Shown: in pieces, positions 63,954 through 64,000 of the stretch | Layout: every line of letters starts with the position of its first letter | Position numbering within the stretch: position 1 is the stretch's first letter | Assembly: GCA_947488485.1 (NCBI GenBank) | Contig: CANKZO010000001.1 | Span: 1 to 64,000, forward strand | Length of the DNA: 64,000 bases | From: Opitutia bacterium | GTDB lineage: Bacteria > Verrucomicrobiota > Verrucomicrobiae > Opitutales > UBA953 | Direction: 5' to 3' | The notes under the pieces: generated by a model | The model's database searches: none | What the model was told of the DNA's origin: nothing | Seen by the model: the letters and a program-made list of their open reading frames with translations, nothing else | Translations under genes and position numbers: made by a program

Positions 63954-64000
63954 ATGCTTTCCTCCCTCATTCGCCGTAATAAATCCAGGAGCGAGATGTC
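63954..64000 (+). CDS. Possible start of the next gene, cut by the window end
   Basis: An ATG 7 bases after the helicase stop opens a frame (MLSSLIRRNKSRSEM) that runs to the window edge without a stop. Fifteen codons are too few to identify it, but the spacing fits a cotranscribed gene. Confidence 0.35.
   Translation, partial: MLSSLIRRNKSRSEM

Overview
The window is about 64 kb of high-GC, very densely coded chromosomal DNA. No gap between genes exceeds about 230 bases. I read it as a Gram-negative member of the Verrucomicrobiota, most likely Opitutae-like. This is an inference from gene content: an LPS route (WaaA, LptB and an OstA/LptA-like protein), HPr kinase, a secreted DUF1552 protein paired with a DUF1587/1592/1588-type cytochrome protein, a ThuA protein, a sulfatase and two Gfo/Idh/MocA oxidoreductases. 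The last groups are typical of the Planctomycetes-Verrucomicrobia lineage. I found no CRISPR array, insertion sequence, prophage or rRNA, and one tRNA.

Layout. 1-7 kb: end of a polyprenyl synthase gene, a DUF983 protein, rpsB-tsf, waaA, trpD and an acidic orphan protein. 6.3-15.6 kb: an unbroken minus-strand array of eight genes (DAHP synthase, Lrp-like regulator, PatA-like aminotransferase, der, fmt, OstA/LptA-like gene, lptB, hprK) with gaps of 3 to 45 bases. 15.7-18.4 kb: plus-strand genes for a Fur-family regulator coupled to nadA, a small helix-turn-helix protein behind an AT-rich control region, and aat. 18.3-21.1 kb: aroK, a secreted protein and a Tat-exported Gfo/Idh protein. 21.3-27.1 kb: an adenylate-forming ligase, ilvE and a two-subunit ABC exporter. 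27.1-30.4 kb: a membrane protein coupled to glgC, then a metallo-beta-lactamase-fold hydrolase. 30.4-35.2 kb: a set of envelope genes of unknown function around an ABCG-type transporter. 35.3-39.7 kb: efp, tRNA-Gln, pyrH, frr, sucC, sucD. 39.7-43 kb: leuC, a small unknown gene, leuD, and purU. 43-46.9 kb: an M60-type peptidase, then pta and a separate gene for the regulatory half of long Pta proteins. 46.9-49.9 kb: nagB-nagA and an amidohydrolase. 50-60 kb: the DUF1552/DUF1592 pair, a YifB/ComM ATPase, a ThuA protein, gluconokinase, a Gfo/Idh protein and a sulfatase. 60-64 kb: a DapF homologue and a SWIM-SNF2 helicase.

Most of the window is housekeeping: translation, amino-acid synthesis, envelope assembly and central carbon metabolism. 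The accessory part points to use of sulfated or aminated polysaccharides and glycoproteins. I see no obvious new multi-gene defence or mobile system. The points most worth a second look are protein-level departures from family rules: EF-P with Asn at the normally modified Lys/Arg position, a DapF homologue lacking both catalytic cysteines, an ABC exporter whose two degenerate motifs fall in one ATP site, and a Fur protein that keeps its structural zinc cysteines but loses sensor-site ligands and is translationally coupled to nadA. The AT-rich operator-like region before the small helix-turn-helix gene and the 96-residue gene inside leuCD are further candidates.
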